Of a DNA stretch of 64,000 bases, positions 1 through 8,700 are shown one piece after another. How positions within the stretch are numbered: position 1 is the first letter of the stretch; each line of letters opens with the position of its first letter. The DNA is from Verrucomicrobiales bacterium (GTDB taxonomy: Bacteria; Verrucomicrobiota; Verrucomicrobiia; Verrucomicrobiales; V1-33): positions 1 through 64,000 of the forward strand of contig JAQGPJ010000077.1 in NCBI GenBank assembly GCA_028293125.1, in the 5' to 3' direction. A model generated the notes under the pieces. The model worked only from the letters and a program-made list of their open reading frames with translations, was not told the origin of the DNA and searched no databases. Both the position numbers and the translations under genes were made by a program.

Positions 1-457
1 GCGGCTTTGAATCTGTAAAAAGCGGCAATGGCAATCGCCGGGGCAGTGGCACCGGGCAGGATGCCCGGCGGGACAGCCGGGACGGCTGTTCTACCCGGGC
101 CGCTGAAATCCGTGCGGCGAACCCACCTGCGAATTAACAAAAATATCTTTGGAAATGGTATAAGTGCGGATCTCCGGATGCCGGGCCAATTCCAGTTTTT
201 CCCCACCCTCCCCAATTGGCTCCGGGAGAAGGGGTTTGCCCCCGTTGCCGCGCCGGCCGGTGCCGCTGCTCCAACCAAGTCCCTGTGGCAGGAGGGAATG
301 CCACAAAGGAGAAGGCTGGCAGCAGCGGAGGGGTTACACCGGCCGGGCGGCGGCGGGGGGATTTGGGGGGCAAAGGGGTTTCATGGGAAAGAGGGAAAAG
401 ATCGTGGGGCCGGATTCAGAACGGGCACCGGACGGTATTTTCCTCCAAACCGGGCTC
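1..457. other. No convincing gene; downstream flank of the TetR gene
   Basis: No reading frame here has recognisable protein features; the open frames on both strands are low-complexity products of high GC. The only structure seen is the compound hairpin at 63-100, listed separately. The stretch lies downstream of the leftward TetR gene and may contain its 3' untranslated region. Confidence 0.5.
63..100. repeat. Compound GC-rich hairpin, possibly REP-like
   Basis: An inner 7-bp perfect stem (ACAGCCG at 73-79 with CGGCTGT at 83-89, loop GGA) is enclosed by an outer 6-bp stem (GCCCGG at 63-68 with CCGGGC at 95-100). There is no T-run on either side, so it is a poor terminator candidate. The form resembles dispersed repetitive extragenic palindromes, but only one copy was noticed in the window, so the repeat label is an inference. 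Confidence 0.35.
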
Positions 458-1147
458 TCAGGTGCTGGTGCCGCGGATGCCGGCGGCGGCATAGGCGATC
501 AACCGCTGCAGCAAAGCCTCGCGGTCCAGGGCGCGGGGCACCGGGGCTCCCGGGATCCGGGCAAAGGGATTGGTGTCAAACCGTGACCAGGCATCAATCG
601 CGTGGTGGGCGGAGCCGAACAAAAAGGAGATGCGCCAGAAAACCTCATCCGGCGGCAGGGTGGGCACGGCTTTAAGGAGCGCGGTGTTGATCCGTTTGAC
701 GATGGTGCCGAATTGCTCGCACACCAGCTGGGCCACTTGGGGATTCGGCTCCTGGAACACGCGGCTCATCAGCCGGGTGAAGGCCTGACCATCCTCCAGA
801 CCGGTGCCCTGCTGCTCAATCATGGGACGGAGAAAGGCATCCAGCACTTTCTCCAGCGGCAGCGGGCGGTCGGCAGCTTTGGCCTCCAAGGCATCCAGCA
901 TGGCCACGCGGCGCTCGTTAATGGGCTTCAGCCGGCGGCTGAAAACGGCAAGGATCAACCCGTCCTTGGTGCCGAAGTGGTAATTCACCGCCCCCAGATT
1001 CGCCCGAGCGGTCTTGGTGATCTCGCGGACCGATGCGCCCTCCAAGCCGTTTTCCGCAAACAGCCGCTCCGCCGCATCCATCAGCGCCGCCCGTGTGTCT
1101 TCAGTCACCGGGGAGCCATGGGAAGTGGGTTGAGGGACAGTTTTCAT
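458..1147 (-). CDS. TetR/AcrR-family repressor, PsrA-like
   Basis: A 229-residue TetR-family regulator. The N-terminal helix-turn-helix domain spans about residues 17-63 and contains the typical VREITKTARANLGAVNYHFG block. The C-terminal half (MSRVFQEP, PPDEVFWRISFLFG) resembles the ligand domain of PsrA, the fatty-acid-responsive repressor of Pseudomonas, so a fatty acid or acyl-CoA effector is possible but not shown. The start is ATG at 1147, directly behind a strong promoter that contains palindromic operator-like sequences, which argues for autorepression. No obvious target gene lies beside it: the rightward neighbour bamA starts about 400 bases away. The family call is secure; the PsrA comparison is moderate. 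Confidence 0.85.
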   Translation of the reverse strand: MKTVPQPTSHGSPVTEDTRAALMDAAERLFAENGLEGASVREITKTARANLGAVNYHFGTKDGLILAVFSRRLKPINERRVAMLDALEAKAADRPLPLEKVLDAFLRPMIEQQGTGLEDGQAFTRLMSRVFQEPNPQVAQLVCEQFGTIVKRINTALLKAVPTLPPDEVFWRISFLFGSAHHAIDAWSRFDTNPFARIPGAPVPRALDREALLQRLIAYAAAGIRGTST

Positions 1148-1187
1148 ACGTTTGTTTGATTAATACAAACGTTTGAAAATTTGTCAA
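1148..1187 (-). promoter_or_regulatory. Promoter and operator of the TetR gene
   Basis: Read leftwards, a perfect -35 TTGACA (1182-1187) is separated by 16 bp from a -10 TATTAA (1160-1165). The predicted start is only a few bases before the ATG. The spacer holds the perfect 10-bp palindrome CAAACGTTTG (1166-1175). An 8-bp inverted repeat, ACGTTTGT (1148-1155) with ACAAACGT (1165-1172), brackets the -10 box. Pseudomonas PsrA recognises related GAAAC/GTTTC-type half-sites with a short spacer. Occupation of these sites would block the promoter, so autorepression is likely. Confidence 0.8.
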
Positions 1188-1543
1188 GCAATGTCTTTAA
1201 TTTTCAGAAAGAACCCGCTTGTCCCGGCAGGCTGCCCACAGTGCCCGAAATAGCAGGACCGTTTTGTGTAAGCCGCAGGATCCCATAGGAAGGCGGTCCA
1301 AGTCATGTTGCGGATGGCGGAGCCGTGGCTTGCGGCATTCTCAATCCCTTGGCCTTGGCCTGCACAGGGGCGCGGATCGTGCTCGGTTACCGCATCCCTT
1401 GGCAGGACAGGGGAAATGACACGTTGCGATTTTTCACGTTGACGATAATCTCCGCCGTCTGTTTCGCTCTTCCTGATTTTCCGCATCAGGGCAGATCATG
1501 ACTGTCCGGATTTCATCCGCTCTTCACCATCCGCCAATTTCCG
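1188..1543. other. Intergenic region between the TetR gene and bamA
   Basis: About 350 bases with no supportable gene. The short open frames on both strands show no domain or codon signature. The bamA promoter should lie near the right end, but no convincing -35/-10 pair could be picked. Confidence 0.4.
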
Positions 1544-4099
1544 ATGAAAGAAAGCTCCGCTTCCGCCAATATCAGACGTCCCGAGGGGGCGCATTCCTTT
1601 CTGCTGACCCTCGCCCCGCTGGCCGCCGCGCTGGCATGGCCTGCAATGGTTTCCGCACAGGCGCTTCCTGATATGAACGCGCCGGGGCCGCCGGAGGATA
1701 CCGCACTTTCCGCGGAAAGCTCCAATCCGGTGGTGCGATCCATCGATATCAAATTCCGGGGGCAGGCCACCGTGGACCGGGAGCGCATCCTCTCCAACAT
1801 GCGGCTGAAAGTCGGCGAGCCCTATACCAAGGAGAAGGAGGAGGACGACCTCCGCGCCCTGTACAACACCGGCGACCTTCTGGATGTGCAGATCACCGCC
1901 GCCCCGGTGTCCGGCGGCGTGAAAATAACCGTGATGGCGGAGGCGCGCGCCGGTCTGGGGGAAATCGAATTCACCGGCAACACGGTATTCAACTCCGAGC
2001 GCCTGCAGCTCGAAATCTCCCTGAAAACCGGTCAGAGCATCGACGACACCAAGCTGGCCAAGGCCAAGCAGGACATCCTGGATCTCTACAAGTCCAAGGG
2101 ATATCCCGATGTGACCGTGGACTACGCGGTCACGCGCGGCTCCACCCCGGGCTTCTCCCGTGCGGTCTTCACCATCAATGAAGGGGGACGCGGCATTATC
2201 CGGGACGTGATTTTCGAGGGAGGGACTTCCTTTTCCCACGGCAAGCTGGCCGGGGAGATCAAGAGCGACAACCGCAACTGGCTGAAGTTCTGGGACCTGA
2301 AGCGCCGCGTGGACCGCACCAAGATCGAGGCGGACATGAAGTCCATTGAGCAGTTTTACCAGAATGCCGGCTATCTTGATGCCCGGGTGCTGGGGGTGGA
2401 GCCCCGCCGGGTGGATGAGGATAAGGTGGATCTGGTTTTCCGCATCCATGAAGGCCCGGTTTACACCGTCTCCGGTGTGGGAGTGGTGGGCAACAGGCTC
2501 TATCAGACCGAGCAGCTGATCCCCGTGTTCCAGCTGGAGGCCGGCCAGCGCTTTTCCCTGGCGGACATGAAGACCGACCTCGAGACCATCGCGGACTATT
2601 ATGGCTCGCGGGGTTACGCGGATGCGAACGTGGTCCCGCGCATCGACAAGCTCAAGGACAATCAGCTGAATATCACCTACGCCATCGAGGAGGGCCGTCA
2701 GTTCAAAGTGGGCAAGATCAACATCTCCGGCAACCAGAAGACCAGGGAGGAGGTGATCCGGCGGGAACTGCTCATCGCCCCCACGGATGAGTACAACACC
2801 ATCAAGATCCGGAAGTCCCAGAACCGGCTGGGAACCGGGAATCTGGACTATTTCGAATCCGTGGACTTCACGCCCGTGGCCTCGGATCTCGGCCCTGAAT
2901 ACAAGGACATCAATATCGATGTGAAGGAGAAGGCCACGGGAACTGTGCAGTTCGGTGCCGGCTTCAGCTCCATCGACAATCTGGTGGGCTTCGCCGAAGT
3001 CTCGCAGCGGAATTTCGACATCACCAACTGGCCCTCCTTCACCGGAGCCGGCCAGCGTTTCCGCATGCGCATTCAGGCCGGCACCAAGCGCAAGGACTTC
3101 ATCATGAGCTTCACCGAGCCCTACTTCATGGGCCAACGCCTGGCGGTGGGCACGGATCTGTTCTACACGGAGAAGACCTACCTCAGCGACTACTACGACG
3201 AGCGCGACATCGGAGCCAACATCAATCTGCGCAAGCCGATCTCCGACAACACCTACGCCACCCTGACCTACACGGCGCAGAATGTGGAGATTTACGATGT
3301 GGACCAAGGCGGCACCGTGCAGGTGCAGCAGGGCGACTTCCGCAGCAGCGACAAAGGCAGCGGGGCCTATGTGGACCCCAAAACCCGCCGCCGCTACCCC
3401 GCCGACGAGGTTTACAAGTCGGAGAACGGCAAATACTACCGCACCAGTGGCGGTGCCTCCCCGGAAATCGCCCAGGAGGAGGGGAAATACTTCCAGAGCA
3501 AGCTGGCCGCGGCGTGGGTCTTCGACAACCGCAACGATCTCCAAGCCCCCACCAAGGGCCACAAAATCACCTTTGAGACCGATCTCAGCGGCACCTTCCT
3601 GGGTGGGGATGTGGACACCTACAGCGTGAACCTGTCCGGCCAGAAATACTGGAAGATGCCGTGGAACACCGTTTTCAGCGTGCAGGGTGAAATCAATACG
3701 GTGGACACTGCCGGCGGCGACAGTGAACGCGTGCCGATTTTCGAGCGCGAGTTCCTGGGCGGCGCCAACAACCTGCGCGGCTTTGACTACCGCGATGTGG
3801 GTCCGAAGGACATAAACGGCGAGCCTATCGGGGGCAACTCCGCCGCCTGGCTGACGTTGGAGTACACCTTCCCCATCTTCGCCAAGGTCCGCGGTGCCAT
3901 CTTCGCGGACGCTGGTTTCGTGAACCGGGACTCCTGGGAGTTTTCGACCAGTGACTACAACGCCGACGTCGGTTTCGGTATCCGGGTGGCCATCCCGCAC
4001 ATCGGGCCCATCAAGCTGGACTACGGTATCCCCGTCACCACCGACGAACACAACGACGGCAGCGGGAAGTTCAACTTCAGCATGGACTACAAGTTCTAA
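1544..4099 (+). CDS. bamA: Outer-membrane protein assembly factor BamA
   Basis: An 851-residue Omp85-family protein, the central component of the BAM complex that folds and inserts beta-barrel proteins into the outer membrane. A hydrophobic signal sequence ends near AMVSAQA (about residue 39). Several POTRA repeats follow from about residue 62 to 460, visible as recurring VRSIDIKF/GEIEFTGN/GVGVVGN/KINISGN strands. The C-terminal barrel follows, with the conserved loop-6 motif as LRGFDYR near residue 744 (VRGF in E. coli) and a terminal aromatic residue in MDYKF. Length is close to the family norm (about 800). No skp, lpxD or bam lipoprotein gene is adjacent. The upstream ATG at 1544 gives the complete signal peptide; no Shine-Dalgarno sequence is present. 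A terminator follows. Confidence 0.96.
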   Translation: MKESSASANIRRPEGAHSFLLTLAPLAAALAWPAMVSAQALPDMNAPGPPEDTALSAESSNPVVRSIDIKFRGQATVDRERILSNMRLKVGEPYTKEKEEDDLRALYNTGDLLDVQITAAPVSGGVKITVMAEARAGLGEIEFTGNTVFNSERLQLEISLKTGQSIDDTKLAKAKQDILDLYKSKGYPDVTVDYAVTRGSTPGFSRAVFTINEGGRGIIRDVIFEGGTSFSHGKLAGEIKSDNRNWLKFWDLKRRVDRTKIEADMKSIEQFYQNAGYLDARVLGVEPRRVDEDKVDLVFRIHEGPVYTVSGVGVVGNRLYQTEQLIPVFQLEAGQRFSLADMKTDLETIADYYGSRGYADANVVPRIDKLKDNQLNITYAIEEGRQFKVGKINISGNQKTREEVIRRELLIAPTDEYNTIKIRKSQNRLGTGNLDYFESVDFTPVASDLGPEYKDINIDVKEKATGTVQFGAGFSSIDNLVGFAEVSQRNFDITNWPSFTGAGQRFRMRIQAGTKRKDFIMSFTEPYFMGQRLAVGTDLFYTEKTYLSDYYDERDIGANINLRKPISDNTYATLTYTAQNVEIYDVDQGGTVQVQQGDFRSSDKGSGAYVDPKTRRRYPADEVYKSENGKYYRTSGGASPEIAQEEGKYFQSKLAAAWVFDNRNDLQAPTKGHKITFETDLSGTFLGGDVDTYSVNLSGQKYWKMPWNTVFSVQGEINTVDTAGGDSERVPIFEREFLGGANNLRGFDYRDVGPKDINGEPIGGNSAAWLTLEYTFPIFAKVRGAIFADAGFVNRDSWEFSTSDYNADVGFGIRVAIPHIGPIKLDYGIPVTTDEHNDGSGKFNFSMDYKF

Positions 4100-4154
4100 G
4101 GCGGTTTCCGCCGGACCGCTCTCCACGGAGCGGCCTGTTCATTTTGGTATTCTT

Positions 4155-4192
4155 CAGGCCGTCCGGGCAGACCGGGCGGCCTGACTGTTTTT
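4155..4192 (+). terminator. Intrinsic terminator after bamA
   Basis: A 12-bp stem with one G-U pair (CAGGCCGTCCGG at 4155-4166 with CCGGGCGGCCTG at 4172-4183), loop GCAGA, followed by ACTGTTTTTC. It lies 55 bases after the bamA stop and separates bamA from the halogenase gene. Confidence 0.8.
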
Positions 4193-4207
4193 CAGCGGAA
4201 TGGCATT

Positions 4208-4245
4208 TTTCCACAAGGGTGGGCTTGCGTATTTTAGGAAAATAC
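4208..4245 (+). promoter_or_regulatory. Candidate promoter and operator palindrome of the halogenase gene
   Basis: A weak promoter can be drawn as TTTCCA (4208-4213), 16 bp, TATTTT (4230-4235). A perfect inverted repeat, GTATTTT-AGG-AAAATAC (4229-4245), covers the -10 box and predicted start. It ends 13 bases before the ATG, so it could be a repressor site or an RNA hairpin near the start codon. Confidence 0.45.
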
Positions 4246-4258
4246 TCATCATTTTTTC

Positions 4259-5764
4259 ATGGTGATGAATATTTCCCGTAAAATCGAAAAGGTAGTGGTG
4301 CTGGGCGGCGGGAGCGCTGGTCTGATTGCGGCGCTGACGGTGAAAAAAATGCTTCCGGAACTCAAGGTGGAGGTGGTGCACAGTGTGGAACTGGGAGTGA
4401 TCGGCGTCGGTGAAGGAACCACGGCGGCGTTTCCCCGGCATTTCTTCGAATACCTGAAAATGGATCCGATGGGCTTCTACCTCGGGGCGGAGCCGGTGTG
4501 GAAAATGGGGATCCATTTCAAGTGGGGGCCGCAGACGCAGGGGTTTTATTACAGCTTTCAGCACGAATACAAAAGCCGGTGGCCGGAGATGAGCCGGAAC
4601 ACGGGTTTTTACTGCACGGAGCAGACCCCGTGGCTCGGCATTGCATCGGCCTGCATGGCGCACAACAAAGTCTTTCCCCGCAAACCGGATGGTTCACCCC
4701 ATTTCCACAAGGGGCATGCGTTCCACATCGAAAACATCAAGCTGATCGGCTGGCTGACCGGGGAGTGCCGGCGGGCGGGTGTGGAATTCACCGAGGGCAA
4801 AGTCAGCCGCGTGGAGCGCGGTGCGGAAGGCGTGGAGTTTTTGGAACTGGAGGATGGCCGGCAGGTGGCGGGCGATCTGTTTGTGGATGCCTCCGGCTTC
4901 CGTTCGGAACTGCTGGGCCGGACCATGGGGGAGGAATACATCAGCTTTGAAAAATCCCTCTTCTGCGACCACGCGGTGATCGCTGGCTGGCCCCGGACCA
5001 CGGAGCCCGTCCAGCCCTACACGGTGGCTGAGACCATGGATGCGGGCTGGTGCTGGCGGATCGACCACGAGCACTGGATCAACCGGGGCTATGTTTATTC
5101 CTCGCGCTTCATCTCCGATGAGGACGCGCTGGCGGAGTTCCGCCGGAAAAACCCGAAGCTCGCCAATGAGCCACGGGTGGTGCGCTTCAAGTCCGGACGC
5201 TACAAACGGCAGTGGGTGGGGAACGTGGTCGGCATCGGCAATGCCGTGGGGTTTGTGGAACCACTGGAGGCCACGGCCCTGCAGGTGATCTGCGTGGAGT
5301 CCAGCACGCTGGCGGACACCCTGAAGGATTCCCTGTGCGAGCCCACGCCCTCCCTCATCGACCTCTACAACCGCTACAATTCGCGGCAGTGGGATGATAT
5401 CCGGGATTTCCTTTCCATTCACTATGCCTTCAACCGCCGGCTGGACACCCCCTTCTGGCGGGCCTGCCAGGAGGAGACGGACATCGCCGGAGCGGCGGAG
5501 ATCGTGCGGTTTTACCAGGAGAATGGCCCCAGCCTGGTGGCGGACGCGGTCCTGTTCGATCCCACGAACTCATTTGGACTGGAGGGGTATCTGGCGATGC
5601 TCGTCGGGCAGGGGGTGCCGCATGGCAAACCCTGGAGCCCGCCGCCCGCGGAGGCCAAAGTATGGCGTGACCGGCTGGCGGCCTACGGCCAGCACGGCGC
5701 GCGCGGCTACTCCGCTGAGGAGTGCCTCAGCCTGATCCGGGCCGGGAAAATCAAGTTTTCCTGA
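4259..5764 (+). CDS. Flavin-dependent tryptophan-halogenase-family protein
   Basis: A 501-residue flavoprotein of the tryptophan halogenase family, which uses reduced FAD, oxygen and halide to halogenate aromatic substrates. The N-terminal dinucleotide-binding motif GGGSAG is at residues 16-21, followed by GVGEGTT (49-55). The lysine corresponding to PrnA Lys79 appears to be Lys82 in VWKMGIHFKW. The EPLEAT block (334-339) supplies the usual catalytic-region glutamate. The family signature WxWxIP reads WCWRID (264-269), so the proline is replaced by aspartate. No flavin reductase, TonB receptor or biosynthetic cluster is adjacent, and the substrate cannot be told. Transcription is probably independent because a terminator lies upstream. 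A second ATG two codons in (4265) is an equally good start. Confidence 0.88.
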   Translation: MVMNISRKIEKVVVLGGGSAGLIAALTVKKMLPELKVEVVHSVELGVIGVGEGTTAAFPRHFFEYLKMDPMGFYLGAEPVWKMGIHFKWGPQTQGFYYSFQHEYKSRWPEMSRNTGFYCTEQTPWLGIASACMAHNKVFPRKPDGSPHFHKGHAFHIENIKLIGWLTGECRRAGVEFTEGKVSRVERGAEGVEFLELEDGRQVAGDLFVDASGFRSELLGRTMGEEYISFEKSLFCDHAVIAGWPRTTEPVQPYTVAETMDAGWCWRIDHEHWINRGYVYSSRFISDEDALAEFRRKNPKLANEPRVVRFKSGRYKRQWVGNVVGIGNAVGFVEPLEATALQVICVESSTLADTLKDSLCEPTPSLIDLYNRYNSRQWDDIRDFLSIHYAFNRRLDTPFWRACQEETDIAGAAEIVRFYQENGPSLVADAVLFDPTNSFGLEGYLAMLVGQGVPHGKPWSPPPAEAKVWRDRLAAYGQHGARGYSAEECLSLIRAGKIKFS

Positions 5765-5779
5765 GCTGCCGGCTGCGGC

Positions 5780-8700
5780 CTACACCCGGCGCAGCTGGCG
5801 GCGCAGCACGAGAAACAGGATGAACAGCGGCATCAGCACCCACAGGGTGATCATGGTGCCATTCAGGCTGAGGGTGTCGGTTTTCAGGTCGATGAACCGG
5901 TGGCCAAAAAAGTTGAGGGTGTAGCGCTTCTCATTTCCGAAAAACACATTGGGCTCCACCCGGCGGCGGAAGTCCCGGCGCTCCATCTCAGCCTTGCTGA
6001 TCAGATCGCGGATCTTCTGATTTTCGAAAACCGACTCCGAGGACACGATGCGGTCGCGCGACCGCACTTCATGGTTCGCGGGATCATAGGTGGCGCGGAC
6101 CACCTCATCCATGATCCGGGCCATGCGGCGCACCAGGGCGTCGGGGTTCCGTTCCTCCAGACCGGAGATCTGCACCAGCGCCTCCTTCACATGATCGAAC
6201 TCCGCCTCCTGCGCCGGGCTCAGGGTTTTGAGGGAGGCCAGCTCGTTAATGCGCTCATTCAGCCGCTGCTGGTTCCGCGCCAAGGGATTGAGGTTGCCCT
6301 GCGTGAGGATCAGGGATTCATAGGTCCACCGCAGCGGCATGAATTCGCAAATCAGCGGAACCTTGAGATTGCTGGGCTTGTCAGCGCTTTCCTCAGCGGG
6401 ATTGATCCAGCGCCGGATGCTGTAAACGAAGTCCAGATTCCGGTTCATCTCCTCATACTTGATCAGCGCTCCGCCAAGAATGATCTGGGGGATTAGAATC
6501 AGGGGGATGATGTTCAGCGCGGTTTTGGCGTCGCGCACAATGCTGCTGATGGTCAGGCCGATGGCCACGCCGCAGAAGGAGGTGGCCAGCATCCACGCCA
6601 GGTGCGGCAGGAACATTTCCCGGATTTCCAGAATGGCGTTGCCGATCAGCAGATAGATCACATTCTGAATCAGGGCGAAGGTGCCCAGGGAGAGCATTTT
6701 GCCGAACAGATATCCGGCGACGTTTTTATTGTAGTTCCTCTCCCGCTGCAGCTGCACCCGGTCGCGGATGATTTCGTCCGCGCTGTTGGTCAGCCCGAGG
6801 AACATGGCCACCACCAGCGACATGAAAAGGTAGGTGGGAACGTGGAACGCCGAGGCGAAGGTGTAGGTGCCGTCCTCGGAGTAGCGCAGCACCATGGAGA
6901 TCAGCAGCGCCAGCAGAGGCGCCTCCAGCAGGGTGGTGACCAGATTGCCCCGGTTGCGGAATTTGCTGAGAAAGGCCCGCTGGATCATCACGCCAATCCG
7001 TGCGCCATCGTTCAGCGCCCCCGCCCGGTCGATGCTGGCCGGCAGGTCATGGCGGGTGAAGATGCCGGTGTCACTGTTTTTGAACATGGCCTCCTGGGCA
7101 TCGCTCAGCACCAGATGCGTTTGGTAGCGGTCGCGCCAGAAGTCAGGAGAAAAACGCCGCACCGGCGCGGAGTGCCCTCGGGAGTCCTCCTCATACAGAA
7201 TATCGCCACCGAGATCGCGCAGCGGGGTTTCCAGCACATCGAAGATGAACTCCGGCTGCTGGAAGTCCGGGCGCGGCTGGGAGTCCTGGCCCTCGGGGCC
7301 GGCCAGCTGTTCCTCCCATGCCTCGCGGAAGTAATTCAGCATGCCCGAGGGTTCGCCGAAATAAACGAGCTTGCCCCCGTTGTCGAGCAGGATGGCCTTG
7401 TGGAAAAGCTGGAACAGCCTCGCGCTGGGTTGATGGATGCTGACAAAAACAATTTTATTGTGCGCCAGGCCGCGGATGATCTCCAGCACATGCTCGGAAT
7501 CCTTCGAGGACAGGCCGGAGGTGGGCTCGTCGAACAGGAACACATCCGCCGGGGTGATCATGTCCATGCCCACGTTGAGCCGTTTGCGCTCGCCGCTGGA
7601 CAGGTTTTTCTGCTCCGGGGTGCCGGCCAGGCGCTCGCGGCGCTCGTGCAGGCCCAGCTCGATCAGCTTGGTGCCGACACGCCGCACGGTGTCCGCCGCC
7701 TGAAGGTGCGGAGAACGGATAGCGGCCGCGCAGAGAAGATTTTCCTCCACCGTCAGCAGCGGGTCGAAGGCGTCCTCATGGGGGATGTAGCTGATGAAGG
7801 GGCACAGCTCCGGCAGATGCTCATACAGCGGCATGCCGTTGAGCAGCACCCGGCCCTGGCCGGGACTCAGATGCCCTGCCAGAATCCGCAGCAGACTGCT
7901 TTTCCCGCTGCCGCTGGGACCCATAACGCAGATCATCTCCCCGCGCCGGACGGAGAACGAGATGCCCTCCACGGCCGGGGTTTTGCGGCTGAAGCGGTGC
8001 GAGACCTCGGCCACGTCCAACTGGCGGATGATGTTCCGCTCCTCCTCAATGATGCGGTCGCCAAAGCGGCAGCGCAGATACTGCCCCTCCCCCAGACTGA
8101 TCAGCGCTCCGTCGTTCAGCTGCAGTTTATCGCCGGTTTTGAGCGTGGATTTGCCCACCCGCACCGCGCGCGTGGTTTTCACGATCTCCAGCTCCCCGGT
8201 GCGCTCATCGTAGTCGCAGCGCAGCCGCAGCAGGATCTCGCTGCGCAGGCTGGGAGACAGGATGATGTCACCCGCCCGCAGCAGGCTGGGGTTGTTGGAG
8301 ACCAGATAATCGGTGCGCGTGGCGCTGAGGTCGAAGCGCCCGCCCATCTCCCGGGCCCGGCGGCGGAGCTCCTCAAAGGAGATTTCCGAGGTGTCCGGAA
8401 ACCGCATGCGGTGGCTCAGGGAAACCGTCAGGCTGTCATGGCGCGGCAGCAGGCGTCCGTCCACCTGGATTTCCGAAGCTTTGAGCGCCGTGACCTTCAC
8501 CTGAAGACCGAACTGGAGCAGCAGCACGGACAGTTTGGAGCGTTCCCGCTCCACAAACGGGCTGCCCGAGGAGTTCAGCCCCAGGTAAAGCTGGGTGGAG
8601 GAGACACCCTTCCGGGCATTCAGGTAAAAGACAAGATCCTGATAGTCGAGGACCACATCCCCCATCACCACCCGCTGGCCCTCATAAAGACGGAGAAACC

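Noticed and set aside
1184-1486. Leftward 100-codon frame in the gap before bamA
   Set aside because: No domain and no start signal, and it is not in keeping with the neighbouring coding style; treated as chance.
1496-4126. Long leftward open frame opposite bamA
   Set aside because: It is the antisense shadow of bamA; its protein is low-complexity Val/Gly/His-rich and has no domain, while bamA on the other strand is unmistakable.
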